From Gammaproteobacteria bacterium (GTDB lineage Bacteria > Pseudomonadota > Gammaproteobacteria > GRL18), in NCBI GenBank assembly GCA_016744375.1, contig JADGEM010000038.1, forward strand, positions 1-46,062: a DNA stretch of 46,062 nucleotides, in the 5' to 3' direction. Shown piece after piece: positions 26,715-35,735 of this stretch (its first letter is position 1; every line of letters starts with the position of its first letter). Below the pieces are notes generated by a model. That model was not told the origin of the DNA, searched no databases, and was given only the letters and a program-made list of their open reading frames with translations. The position numbers and the translations under genes were made by a program.

Positions 26715-27263
26715 TTACTTTTTGCTTTTTGGTGCCATAACCATTGTCATTTGACGACCTTCAAGTTTGGCATGTTGTTCAACATTGGCCAGTTCCTCAA
26801 GATCAGCGGCAACTCGATTCAAGACGTCCATGCCCAGCTCTCGATGAGCCATTTCACGACCGCGAAAACGAATTGTTACTTTGGTTTTGTCACCATTTTC
26901 AAGAAAACGAGTCAGGTTGCGTAACTTGACCTGATAATCGCCCTCTTCAGTCCCGGGTCTGAATTTAACTTCTTTGACCTGGGTTTGTTTCTGTTTTTTC
27001 TTTTCCTGAGCTTTCTTTTTCTTCTGCTCAAAAATAAACTTGCCGTGATCCATCACACGACAAACCGGAGGTTTCGCTGTTGGAGCTATCTCCACAAGAT
27101 CCATATCACTATCATTCGCCAGTCTTTTAGCTTCATCCAGGCTCATAATTCCAGCCTGTTCCCCATCTGCACCAATTACTCGAATTTCTATGGCTGTAAT
27201 ATCATCATTGATACGGGTTTTATTTGATTTTGGTTTATCAAAATGTCTTCTTGGGGCTGCGAT
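26715..27263 (-). CDS. infC: Translation initiation factor IF-3 (non-AUG start)
   Basis: The factor prevents 50S joining and checks the start codon and initiator tRNA. An ATG at 27146 would give only 143 residues and remove the N-terminal domain. The frame stays open upstream with the expected sequence: [20 protein letters not shown]. The best start is ATC at 27263, nine bases after an AGGAG ribosome-binding site, giving 182 residues, the normal IF-3 length (about 180). An ATA nine bases further upstream touches the ribosome-binding site and is too close. Rare non-AUG starts (AUU/AUC) are known for infC and let IF-3 repress its own translation. thrS, the usual upstream neighbour, is absent. 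Confidence 0.9.
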   Translation of the reverse strand: MAAPRRHFDKPKSNKTRINDDITAIEIRVIGADGEQAGIMSLDEAKRLANDSDMDLVEIAPTAKPPVCRVMDHGKFIFEQKKKKAQEKKKQKQTQVKEVKFRPGTEEGDYQVKLRNLTRFLENGDKTKVTIRFRGREMAHRELGMDVLNRVAADLEELANVEQHAKLEGRQMTMVMAPKSKK

Positions 27264-27522
27264 GGTTTTTATCTCCTGATAATGTATAAATTACTGAACG
27301 CAGTATTCTATTAGACTTCTGGAAGAAAATCTATAGATTCTTTAATAAAAATCCTTATAAAAAGTGAATTCTAACAATAATTTAAGAAATATATCCTATT
27401 TTCAGATGATAGCCAGCTTTTTATCATTTTTCGAGAACTCTTAAGCAATATTATCTCAACAGAAAAATGCCCGAGATACGAAAGGATTAAACATTGAATC
27501 TTCTTTTGATATACTTATAAAT

Positions 27523-28008
27523 ATGAATATTTTAGTCAAACTTACCACATGGCAACGTTCTGAAAAACCATTAAAAGAAATCCGGGAGAGGGTTTTTCTG
27601 CAAGAGCAGAATGTACCCATTGAGTTAGAATGGGATGAACTGGATGAACAGGCTTATCACATTCTGGCAGAAGCCATTCCCGAGCATATGCAAGCCAAAA
27701 AACTTGCAATTGGTACAGCAAGAATTATCATTAATAATAAACAGGCACATATTGGCCGAATGGCCGTTTTAGCAGACTGGAGAGGTCAGGGTACAGGTTC
27801 AAAGATGCTGCAGTATTGTATTGATGAATGCATCAAAAAACAGGTTGAAGTAATTATTTTAAATGCTCAGCTCTATGTGACAAAATTCTATCAAAAAGCA
27901 GGCTTTAAAATCACCAGTGAAGAATTTCTTGATGCCGGTATAGCACATAAACAAATGACACTGACTCTACCAAAGGCTTCTCTTTTTAGAGGAATAAAAA
28001 ATGATTGA
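27523..28008 (+). CDS. GNAT-family N-acetyltransferase
   Basis: The 161-residue protein has the GNAT core: an opening region with RERVFLQEQNVPIELEWDEL, the acetyl-CoA-binding motif A (AHIGRMAVLADWRGQGTGSKML with the RGQGTG loop) and the C-terminal VTKFYQKAGFKITSEEF. The form with EWDELDEQAYH near residue 45 is that of the ElaA-like branch. The substrate is unknown. No good ribosome-binding site precedes the ATG at 27523. Its stop overlaps the start of the next gene by eight bases, so the two are co-translated. Confidence 0.88.
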   Translation: MNILVKLTTWQRSEKPLKEIRERVFLQEQNVPIELEWDELDEQAYHILAEAIPEHMQAKKLAIGTARIIINNKQAHIGRMAVLADWRGQGTGSKMLQYCIDECIKKQVEVIILNAQLYVTKFYQKAGFKITSEEFLDAGIAHKQMTLTLPKASLFRGIKND

Positions 28009-28513
28009 TCTCACCTCACACATTCTGGGCGAAAGCAATAATTTTATAGAGCTTGATTGTAGAGAAGGCCTCCGGCAACTCATCCTGACAATGACTCAAC
28101 AAACAACACACCGCATTCTTATTTTCAGCCATAGTCTTGACCACACGCTGTTTGATACCGATGAACTTTACGAAGCAATTAAATTACTGGCCATCAAAAA
28201 CAAAAGAACTCATATTCACATATTAGTTCAGGATACCAAGCCAATGACACAAAAAGGCCACCGCTTACTCAACCTGACTCGCCGAATCAGCAGTCATATG
28301 CAAATTAGGATTACAGCAGAGGAGCACAAGGATATTCTGGAAACCTATATAATTTTTGATGATCGGGCCTATATCGTGCAAAACCATCCTGAACGATTTG
28401 AAGCTTATGGCAATTTTTTTGATCCTTTAAAAGCTCGACAATTAACTGAGCAATTTGAAGAACTCTGGAATCGCGCTAACATTGACAGCTCATTACGCCG
28501 TTTAAGTATGTAA
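28001..28513 (+). CDS. Conserved hypothetical protein paired with the GNAT gene
   Basis: The 170-residue soluble protein has no signal or membrane segment. I do not recognise a named family. The fold looks alpha/beta: HRILIFSHSLDHTLFDTDEL and KRTHIHILVQDTKPM resemble the strand-helix pattern of phospholipase-D-like domains, but the HxKxxxxD motif is absent. Residues DRAYIVQNHPERFEAYGNFF near 128 are the most distinctive. Small proteins of this kind follow GNAT genes in other gammaproteobacteria (from memory). The eight-base overlap with the GNAT gene points to a shared function. Confidence 0.65.
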   Translation: MIDLTSHILGESNNFIELDCREGLRQLILTMTQQTTHRILIFSHSLDHTLFDTDELYEAIKLLAIKNKRTHIHILVQDTKPMTQKGHRLLNLTRRISSHMQIRITAEEHKDILETYIIFDDRAYIVQNHPERFEAYGNFFDPLKARQLTEQFEELWNRANIDSSLRRLSM

Positions 28514-28617
28514 AACCATTAATTGCTTTTAAATGCATCTCTCAAATGTCAATAAAACGACCTGAGGTGCAATTGCTAATAAAGTGAATATTTCAAAAAG
28601 CATCAATTTATGATGAC

Positions 28618-30633
28618 CTATTTATTAAGTCTCTCTTTAAACTGTGCAGGAGTTAAAGCATCAGGGATGCGATCAACTCCCGACTGAAATGCAATTTCCT
28701 GTGCATCCCGAATAGCCTGCCAAAATGCCTGGGCCGTTAGCAGCTTATCTTCATGGTGTCGCCAGCGAAACAGGACATTATCTTCTGAACCACCACCATC
28801 ACAATATTCCAGGTAATTAAAAAATAATTCTGCCATTCTCTCCGTTTCCCAGGGGATGCTTTTACCGCGTTCATGATCATTGATTTCTTGCGCCAGCTTA
28901 TAGTGAAAAGCTTTAAAATCAATATCAAGGCCAAACCGATCGTTAATAATTTCACTGGTGAGAGGTTCCGACCATTGTCGATGAAAACGACAAACACCAC
29001 AATTATCATTAATTAGCTCATACACCATACGCTCAACATTTTTACGGCCCAGTTCATCCGGCGTGGTAAAACCACCACCATAATACACATAATATTTACC
29101 CATTAAAGGCATGGGACTCCCCATTCCAGGCACCCAATACTGATTAGGCACCATATGACCTTTATCCCCATGAGATAAGAATACCGCACGTTCCATAGGA
29201 CTGAACTCTGGGTATCGCTCATTGAGTTCATAAGCTGCAGGACGAATGCCTTCTCTAAACAAGCTGGCTCTTTCATCAAAGAGAATGGCATTAATCAATT
29301 TAATGGCATACTGGGCATTAAGCATACTGTCTTTCACCAGATCAAAATCATTGGTATCAGCAGTAAATTGCTTAAATTTCATTTCTGTTTTAGGTGGAAA
29401 ACCGAATGCTTCGGCAGGAATTAAATCATGGGCGACACATTCCATAATCCACGCAAGTGTGCCGCCCACCTGAATGGCATCCATTCCCATGGCATCGGCA
29501 TGATCATTCAGAAGTTCTGCCGCACGCTGATCAAAAATACCAGTCTGAGGGCCTAATGCATGATAAGGTTCATAATCCTTTTTGTATTTTCCATTGAGCT
29601 TTTTACAAGCGGTGGCACAGGGCTCACCACAGTGGTCAAAGCTTTTTGTCTCAATGGTTTCTTCATTGTATTGCTTCAGATAATGATCTTTGATGAAATC
29701 TTTGTGCTGGCGTAAACGTTCTTCATCGCTTGCAGCAGTGCTTCGGTAATTAAATGTCATCAGCATATCACCAATATTATGCAGATTAACACCCAGAGTA
29801 CCACCCGTTTTTATTTTAGGATCATAATAATATTTGACCGTTGCAGCCTTATCAACCTTAACGCCCTTATTACCAAAGTGTTCGGTAAAATATGGATCGG
29901 TATCACGAGCTTTGGGCTTGTGTGGATCAATCCAGTCCCCACCAAACAAGCAACCCAGAATATTATGCTGCTGAAACAGTCGACTGCCCATGCCGCCTCG
30001 ACCACACCAGTCAACCACTGCAGTAAATTTACCCTTTTTTACTGTCGAAGAGGCAATAGTACCCTCAGTGGTAATTTCACCCGCAGGTCCGACCACGAAG
30101 GTTCGGATTCTTCTTGGATGATATTCATCAGACCAGCGATCAAAAATAGCCTGCTGCAAAGCATAAATACCAATAAGTTCTTCAGACTCATCTTTATTTT
30201 TGTCATCAGATGCAATATCGGGCGTATAACCGGCCCAGACATTACGGTAATCTTCAAATGGTTCAAGCCGGACAGAAATATTGTCGCCATCATTATTGAG
30301 TAGCAAAACACTGGGTTTTTCACAATGCCCTTTTAAGCTGACATAATTAACGCCCACATGCTGAAAAGTATAGGCTGCACCACCCATTGTTGAAATATAG
30401 AAGCTATCCCATTGCGGGCTAAAGCCACAAAAAACCATGCGCCTGGAACCTGGAATAGCACTACTGGCAAGCAGTCCTTCACCAAAAGTAAAAACATCAG
30501 GATCCTCTTTATAGCGTTTCCATCCATAATCAACAGGCCCAATAATTTCTTCATCACTGGCAATATCATGGACATGCCAGCGAGCTGAACCAAGCTCAAT
30601 AATGAGTTCTTTTTGAATAAAGGGAATGGGCAT
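28618..30633 (-). CDS. Aldehyde ferredoxin oxidoreductase-family protein
   Basis: The 671-residue protein shows the tungsten/molybdopterin AOR fold. The N-terminal cofactor-binding region is complete (FGEGLLASSAIPGSRRMVFC, STMGGAAYTFQHVGV, then DWCGRGGMGSRLF). The middle domain has DAMGMDAIQVGGTLAWIMEC. Candidate [4Fe-4S] cysteines are in HCGEPCATAC (C-X3-C-X3-C, not the usual C-X2-C-X3-C) and NDNCGVCRFH near the C-terminus. AORs oxidise aldehydes to acids with ferredoxin. No aorA/aorC-like redox partner is adjacent, so the electron acceptor is unknown. The very N-terminus is shorter than in classical AORs and the Cys spacing differs, so substrate use may differ too. Confidence 0.82.
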   Translation of the reverse strand: MPIPFIQKELIIELGSARWHVHDIASDEEIIGPVDYGWKRYKEDPDVFTFGEGLLASSAIPGSRRMVFCGFSPQWDSFYISTMGGAAYTFQHVGVNYVSLKGHCEKPSVLLLNNDGDNISVRLEPFEDYRNVWAGYTPDIASDDKNKDESEELIGIYALQQAIFDRWSDEYHPRRIRTFVVGPAGEITTEGTIASSTVKKGKFTAVVDWCGRGGMGSRLFQQHNILGCLFGGDWIDPHKPKARDTDPYFTEHFGNKGVKVDKAATVKYYYDPKIKTGGTLGVNLHNIGDMLMTFNYRSTAASDEERLRQHKDFIKDHYLKQYNEETIETKSFDHCGEPCATACKKLNGKYKKDYEPYHALGPQTGIFDQRAAELLNDHADAMGMDAIQVGGTLAWIMECVAHDLIPAEAFGFPPKTEMKFKQFTADTNDFDLVKDSMLNAQYAIKLINAILFDERASLFREGIRPAAYELNERYPEFSPMERAVFLSHGDKGHMVPNQYWVPGMGSPMPLMGKYYVYYGGGFTTPDELGRKNVERMVYELINDNCGVCRFHRQWSEPLTSEIINDRFGLDIDFKAFHYKLAQEINDHERGKSIPWETERMAELFFNYLEYCDGGGSEDNVLFRWRHHEDKLLTAQAFWQAIRDAQEIAFQSGVDRIPDALTPAQFKERLNK

Positions 30634-30711
30634 TGATATATCTCCTATTGAAAGTACATAAGGAATGGATCAAGCTAAAAACGGGGAATGAACTCCCCCG
30701 TTTGAAGTGTT

Positions 30712-31611
30712 TTAAGCCGCTTTATGTTCATACACATGAACATCACGTTGAGGATAAGGTATACCAATACCTGCTTCATCAAGACGTATTTTTACAGTTT
30801 CGTTGGCCGCAAAATAAACATCCCAGTAATCTTCTGATTTTACCCAGACACGGACAAAAAAGTTAACACTATTATCTGCCAGTTCGCCGACAACAATCAG
30901 AGGAGCAGGATCGCTCATAATACGTTCATCCTTATTGACAATATCCGTAAGTATTGTACGCACATCTTTTAGATCTGCATCATATGAAACGCCGATAGTT
31001 AAATCGATCCGACGTCGATCCTGAGTCGAATAATTAGTAATATTTCCATTACCCAGACTTGCATTTGGAATAATGATGGTTTTATTATCAGGTGTTTTCA
31101 ATGTTGTGGTGAATACCTGAATCACATCAACCTTACCCGTTACGCCAGCTGCTTCAATCACGTCACCCTCTTTGAAAGGACGGAAAATGATAAGCAGAAA
31201 ACCTGCTGCAAAATTTGCTAAAGAGCCTTGCAAAGCCAGGCCAATAGCCAAACCTGCAGCACCTAAAATAGCAATAAAAGAAGTGGTTTGAATACCAAGC
31301 TGACCCAAAGAGGCAACAACGACAAAAACCAGCATGCCTATATAAACAATGCTACTGGTAAAACCCACAATCAATGGATCAACCTTGCCTCTGTTCATGG
31401 CTTTTATAATCATTCGTTTAATAAGTTTGGCTATCATTTTTCCGATGTAAAAAATCAGAATAGCAAAAATGATATTAGGACCATATTGAATAAGGATATC
31501 TAATCCCGCATCTAGAAGCTGTCCAGATTTTTCAGGATCCATTAACTCAGTTACTGTTCTTGCCACATTCATTGGTTCAGCAGCGGCTGCACTGGCAGTT
31601 TCTTCAGGCAT
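30712..31611 (-). CDS. Small-conductance mechanosensitive channel, MscS family
   Basis: The 299-residue protein has three N-terminal membrane helices (about 45-65, 85-105 and 115-150). The pore helix is the classic Ala/Gly-rich form (GAAGLAIGLALQGSLANFAA) followed by LLIIFRPFKEGDVIE. The C-terminal cytoplasmic vestibule (about 170-290) begins with FTTTLKTPDNKTIIIPN. It is the basic, short MscS type that releases solutes on hypo-osmotic shock. It lies 78 bases upstream of the AOR-like gene on the same strand and could be co-transcribed, though no functional link is apparent. Confidence 0.95.
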   Translation of the reverse strand: MPEETASAAAAEPMNVARTVTELMDPEKSGQLLDAGLDILIQYGPNIIFAILIFYIGKMIAKLIKRMIIKAMNRGKVDPLIVGFTSSIVYIGMLVFVVVASLGQLGIQTTSFIAILGAAGLAIGLALQGSLANFAAGFLLIIFRPFKEGDVIEAAGVTGKVDVIQVFTTTLKTPDNKTIIIPNASLGNGNITNYSTQDRRRIDLTIGVSYDADLKDVRTILTDIVNKDERIMSDPAPLIVVGELADNSVNFFVRVWVKSEDYWDVYFAANETVKIRLDEAGIGIPYPQRDVHVYEHKAA

Positions 31612-31834
31612 ATATTCTCCATTTTTAGCACAAATTTAGTTTAAAGTTAAAAATTACATCCTGTTCGCCCCTCACTTCACAGGTCTTCCTGTTATGATAA
31701 AGTGAATTAACAAACTATTGCAAATCTATTATTTTCAGAAAGTATGATTTCGACAGGAAAACATATTTAACTTGTATTCAACATTATGAAAATTTACCAT
31801 ATCAAAGAATCTTATTTAGAAAATAGGTAAAATT

Positions 31835-33319
31835 ATGAGTATCAATTTTGTAATTGGCGGCAACGAAACAACACAAGTTCATTTTTCAGCAAAAACAGCT
31901 AATCGACATGGCATGATTGCTGGGGCAACAGGCACGGGTAAGACCGTTACTCTGCAAATACTGGCTGAGAATTTCTCTCAGATTGGTGTGCCCGTTTTTA
32001 TGGCGGATGTTAAAGGTGATTTATCCGGCCTGGGTGCCAGCGGGCAAATGAATGACAAAATTCAATCTCGAATTGATACCATCAAAATTGAAAATTACTC
32101 TAACCGTGCAAATCCAACTCTATTTTGGGATCTGTTTGCCAAACAGGGTCATCCAGTTCATACAACTATTTCTGAAATGGGTCCACTTCTACTGTCCAGT
32201 TTATTAGAGCTAAATGAAGTACAATCCGGCATATTATACAGTGCATTTGCCATTGCTGACGACAATGGTCTGCTGTTACTGGACTTAAAAGATCTGCGCA
32301 GTATGCTCACCTGGGTTGGTCAGAATGCTAAAACACTATCATTGGAATACGGCAATATCAGCGGCTCCAGCATCGGTGCCATACAGCGCCGTTTATTGGT
32401 ACTGGAACAACAGGGTGCAGAAAGCCTTTTTGCTGAACCGGCACTAAAACTGGATGATTTAATGATCACCGATTTTTCTGGTCAGGGGGTGATCAGTATT
32501 TTAGACGTAACCAATCTAATCACCCAATCACCCCGGGTGTATGCCTCTTTTTTAATCTGGCTATTGGCTGAACTCTATGAACAACTGCCTGAAGTGGGTG
32601 ATGCAGAAAAGCCCAAATTAGTCCTGTTTTTTGATGAGGCTCATTTATTATTTGACAGGGCTCCCCGTTCTCTGGTGGATAAAATTGAACAGGTCGTTCG
32701 TCTGATACGCTCTAAGGGCATCGGCATTTACTTTATTAGCCAGAGTCCACTGGATATCCCTGAAGATATTATGGGTCAGCTGGGAACTAAAATTCAGCAT
32801 GCTTTAAGAGCATTCACACCTAAAGATAAAAAAACAGTGAGAATGGTGGCTGAAACATTCAGGGAAAATCCAGCACTGGATACTAAAAAAGTCATTACCG
32901 AATTGAAAACCGGAGAAGCCCTGGTTTCTGTACTGGATGAAAATGGTGCCCCGACACCTGTAGAAAGAATCCTGATCTGCCCTCCAGTTTCCCGTATTGG
33001 GCCTCTGAATGATGCTGAGCGTGAAACAATTATCAATCGCTCTCCTCTTAAAGGCCGATATGATGAAGAAATTGACAGAGAATCAGCCTATGAGATATTA
33101 AAACATCGAGCAGAACAAAAGCAGCTTTCTGAAGAAGTGCGTGCAAAAGCAGAGGCTGATGCCAAAGCAGAAAAAAAGGCTCGATCAAGTTCAAAAAAAC
33201 GCACATCCAGCAGGCAAAGCTATACTGAATCCATAACAAAAAGCATCTTACGCTCAGTTGGCAGTTCGTTTGGCAGGCAAATTGTCCGGGGGATTATGAA
33301 AACCATACTCGGAAAATAA
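31835..33319 (+). CDS. HerA-like DUF853 family ATPase
   Basis: The 494-residue soluble protein is a P-loop ATPase of the HerA/FtsK superfamily (YjgR-like). Walker A is GATGTGKT (about 31-38), Walker B is LVLFFDEAHLLF (about 262-273) and IGIYFISQSPLDIPEDIM holds the polar motif. The C-terminal tail is Lys/Arg/Ser-rich (KKARSSSKKRTSSRQS) and may bind nucleic acid. The family's role is poorly known. No NurA-like nuclease or SIR2 partner is next to it, so it is probably not the HerA of a defence pair. It stands alone, divergent from the MscS gene. Confidence 0.88.
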   Translation: MSINFVIGGNETTQVHFSAKTANRHGMIAGATGTGKTVTLQILAENFSQIGVPVFMADVKGDLSGLGASGQMNDKIQSRIDTIKIENYSNRANPTLFWDLFAKQGHPVHTTISEMGPLLLSSLLELNEVQSGILYSAFAIADDNGLLLLDLKDLRSMLTWVGQNAKTLSLEYGNISGSSIGAIQRRLLVLEQQGAESLFAEPALKLDDLMITDFSGQGVISILDVTNLITQSPRVYASFLIWLLAELYEQLPEVGDAEKPKLVLFFDEAHLLFDRAPRSLVDKIEQVVRLIRSKGIGIYFISQSPLDIPEDIMGQLGTKIQHALRAFTPKDKKTVRMVAETFRENPALDTKKVITELKTGEALVSVLDENGAPTPVERILICPPVSRIGPLNDAERETIINRSPLKGRYDEEIDRESAYEILKHRAEQKQLSEEVRAKAEADAKAEKKARSSSKKRTSSRQSYTESITKSILRSVGSSFGRQIVRGIMKTILGK

Positions 33320-33427
33320 CTGGAAACAAGATCCATCATATAATAGAGCTGATATGGATGAGGCGTCCGTGCCCCCGGCAGAGAGAAACACCCACTGCAT
33401 ATCACTCCTATTATTTAGTCAGACAGT

Positions 33428-33688
33428 TTAGCCTTCCTGCATAAGGTGATCCAGCTCACCATCCATATGCAGCTCGGTTAGCTCAGTCAAACTACCGATC
33501 CACTTTCCATTAACCGTAATTTGCGGTACGGTTCTTGCGCCATTTGTTACTTTACTCATTTCTATCAGACCAGCCCGATCCATATCCACCCGGACTTCTT
33601 CAAATTCAATATTCCACTTATCAAATAAGCCTTTGGCACGAGTACACATTGGGCAAGTTCCAGTACTATAAATTTTTACTTTGCTCAT
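33428..33688 (-). CDS. grxC: Glutaredoxin 3-like protein
   Basis: The 86-residue thioredoxin-fold protein reduces disulfides with glutathione. The active site is CPMC (GTCPMCTRAKG), a change from the usual CPYC. The cis-proline and glutathione-binding stretch ARTVPQITVNGKWIGS is intact, as are the C-terminal residues LTELHMDGELDHLM. Length matches GrxC. It stands by itself between two converging or unrelated genes. The Tyr-to-Met change occurs in some glutaredoxins and should keep dithiol activity, with a possible shift in redox potential. Confidence 0.92.
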   Translation of the reverse strand: MSKVKIYSTGTCPMCTRAKGLFDKWNIEFEEVRVDMDRAGLIEMSKVTNGARTVPQITVNGKWIGSLTELTELHMDGELDHLMQEG

Positions 33689-33719
33689 ATTTTACCTGTT
33701 ATTTAGATTCTAATAATTA

Positions 33720-35246
33720 TTAATCTGATAATGTTTCTATTAATCTTTCATTATGATTGTGCGTTATAAGCCGACCATTGAGATACAATCCAATGACATC
33801 CAGAGCATTTGTCTCGACCTTGGTCGCAATATGATCAGGGCTGATAGTGTAACGCCCCATTGTTTTTTCCGTTGGCCACTTAATATGCAGATAGCTGACA
33901 TAAACCAATTCTGAGCAAACAATTCTATCACTTGTGGTGATATCAAAATTAAAATCATAGGCCTTGCCTAATTGACGAAAGGCATTAATGATCACATCAC
34001 GCAACTGCTCTGATGACATTCTGTTATCTCTGAGTATCACCATATCATCAATATTCATAAAGTGACTTAAAGGATCAAGCTCCACTCCAGAGCGTAAGGC
34101 TTCAACAATAGAATGGCCTTGCTGGATTTTTTCATGCCAGGGCTTGACCAGCGGATTATTCCATAAGCCCAGAACTTTAAGCTCCTGCTCATTACCGATC
34201 CAGACCGCCGCATGTCCCCAATAACCCGGTATAAATTGATCGGTTAAACGAAATGGGGTTTTCTCTAATAAAATATCACCGGGTTTCAAGCTCTGTAATA
34301 AACCTTTATGAATTGATTTTTTCTGGTAAAGTTTTCCTTTGCGGGTTTCTACAAGCCCCACAGTATTTCCAAAAATCAGACTTAAAAGATTGACCCCTTC
34401 TTTTTCCAGTTTAAGAAGAGTGTCGTTGCTGGCAATGGTATAAAACTGAATCTTTTTCTGTAAAAAAGAAAGCGACGAATGGCTCTGTAATATTTGATAA
34501 GATGGGCTTTGTTCAATCAGGTTTTTTAAGTAAGTCAGATTGTTTTTTGTGCTATCAGTTTTTGTCGCTATTTTATCATCAGGAAAATAACGTTTAATAT
34601 GCTTTTGGTAGTACTTAACAGCATATTTTACTTTTTCCCGATTGATTACCGAATTAAAGGCAAGGCTTGCATCCATGAGCTGGTTACTGGATAAGCCAAA
34701 GCCCTTATCCGGCTCATCAATGATACGTCTAAGTTGTTCTTCCTGCTGAAACATCGCAACAATTAACAAATAATTATCATATAGATTCAAAGCAGCAGAA
34801 AGTGACAACATAATACCTGCCATCCTGACTTCTGGTTTTATTGAAATCGTTCTTTTTATCCCGTTCTCAACCAGACTCTGATCCAATAAGCTGGAATAAC
34901 TTATTAACCAGCATTCTCGTGCTTTAACCATCTGGTAGAGACGCTTACGTAAATCCAGGTGGACTTTAATCGCCTGTTTAAACTGGTTCAAGTTGGTTGC
35001 AGAGAGATAATTGTTTTTTTTAAGATCCTGCTGGAACCGATCAAACAATTCCAGGCTGATCGTGCGATGATGCAGAGACTCTTCAATTAATGAGTAATAA
35101 GACTCTATATCTTTTTCCAGCAATTCTAAACGTTCAGTCTGTACATTTAAAGATGAATCAGAAGCATTCAGGCAAACTGCATAAGTGGTTGTGTGTAATA
35201 AAAAAAGAAAAAACAATAAAGCAGAGAATCTAAAGTACCTAAACAT
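33720..35246 (-). CDS. YiiX/YebB-like papain-fold (NlpC/P60-type) cysteine hydrolase
   Basis: The 508-residue protein has a signal peptide (about 1-23, ending TTYAVC; a possible but atypical lipobox) and a long helical N-terminal region (about 30-300) rich in Leu, Gln and Lys. The C-terminal permuted papain-like domain starts at LKPGDILLEK (about 316). The histidine in YWGHAAVWIG (about 343) and the cysteine in DRIVCSELVYVSY (about 452) form the expected catalytic pair, in the reversed order of the permuted family. Members act on peptides, amides or lipids. The periplasmic location and helical domain suggest cell-envelope work. A degenerate receiver-like gene starts upstream on the same strand. 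Confidence 0.82.
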   Translation of the reverse strand: MFRYFRFSALLFFLFLLHTTTYAVCLNASDSSLNVQTERLELLEKDIESYYSLIEESLHHRTISLELFDRFQQDLKKNNYLSATNLNQFKQAIKVHLDLRKRLYQMVKARECWLISYSSLLDQSLVENGIKRTISIKPEVRMAGIMLSLSAALNLYDNYLLIVAMFQQEEQLRRIIDEPDKGFGLSSNQLMDASLAFNSVINREKVKYAVKYYQKHIKRYFPDDKIATKTDSTKNNLTYLKNLIEQSPSYQILQSHSSLSFLQKKIQFYTIASNDTLLKLEKEGVNLLSLIFGNTVGLVETRKGKLYQKKSIHKGLLQSLKPGDILLEKTPFRLTDQFIPGYWGHAAVWIGNEQELKVLGLWNNPLVKPWHEKIQQGHSIVEALRSGVELDPLSHFMNIDDMVILRDNRMSSEQLRDVIINAFRQLGKAYDFNFDITTSDRIVCSELVYVSYLHIKWPTEKTMGRYTISPDHIATKVETNALDVIGLYLNGRLITHNHNERLIETLSD

Positions 35247-35267
35247 GATGGTGGGCTCTCTGGTAGA

Positions 35268-35645
35268 TTAAGCTACGATTTTAATGGCTTGTCTTAATTG
35301 CTCTTCATCAAAAGGAAAAGTCAGAGTATTATAAATTGAAAAACGAGAACTGACTCTTTCAAAACGTTCAATGTTCGCCTTATCAAGAAGGATAACAACA
35401 TGAATCGCCTGCTGGTGCTGAACACTGGCCATGATAGATTCCAGTGAACTGGTTCTGTCCCTGAAGTCAGTCTGAAAATTAAACTCCGCCACTAACAGGG
35501 TTACTTGATGTTTTTTCAGGTAACTGATGGCTTTGCGCGGCGTTTTAACCATCACAACGTTATATCCCATCGACTCATAAAGCGCAGTAAAATCCGGGTA
35601 ACCCCCTTGCTCTACAACTGCAAGTAATATTTTATCAGAGCTCAT
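35268..35645 (-). CDS. Receiver-like domain protein lacking the phosphoacceptor Asp
   Basis: The 125-residue protein has the five-stranded receiver pattern (KILLAVVEQGGYPDFTALYE, then TLLVAEFNF, HVVILLDK and NTLTFPFDEEQLRQAIK). The acidic residues after strand 1 are missing, and the usual phospho-Asp at the end of strand 3 is replaced (VAEFNF). Thus it probably cannot be phosphorylated and may act as a protein-binding module. It lies 21 bases upstream of the hydrolase gene and is probably co-transcribed with it. Confidence 0.65.
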   Translation of the reverse strand: MSSDKILLAVVEQGGYPDFTALYESMGYNVVMVKTPRKAISYLKKHQVTLLVAEFNFQTDFRDRTSSLESIMASVQHQQAIHVVILLDKANIERFERVSSRFSIYNTLTFPFDEEQLRQAIKIVA

Positions 35646-35735
35646 TTATAAGAAATCCATTGTTCCAGCATTGAAAAAAGCGAAATAGAAATAAATTATA
35701 TCAGAAAAACACACCTGCCGCCTGTGCTTACCAGC

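Noticed and set aside
26715-27146. IF-3 starting at ATG 27146 (143 residues)
   Set aside because: It removes the conserved N-terminal domain, while the open frame upstream encodes it and carries a good ribosome-binding site before ATC 27263.
29779-30303. Open frame of 174 codons on the plus strand
   Set aside because: It lies wholly antisense to the AOR-like gene, whose domains are well conserved, and its product shows no recognisable domain or normal composition.
31835-33319. HerA-NurA or HerA-SIR2 defence pair
   Set aside because: The ATPase is the DUF853/YjgR type and has no nuclease or SIR2-like neighbour.
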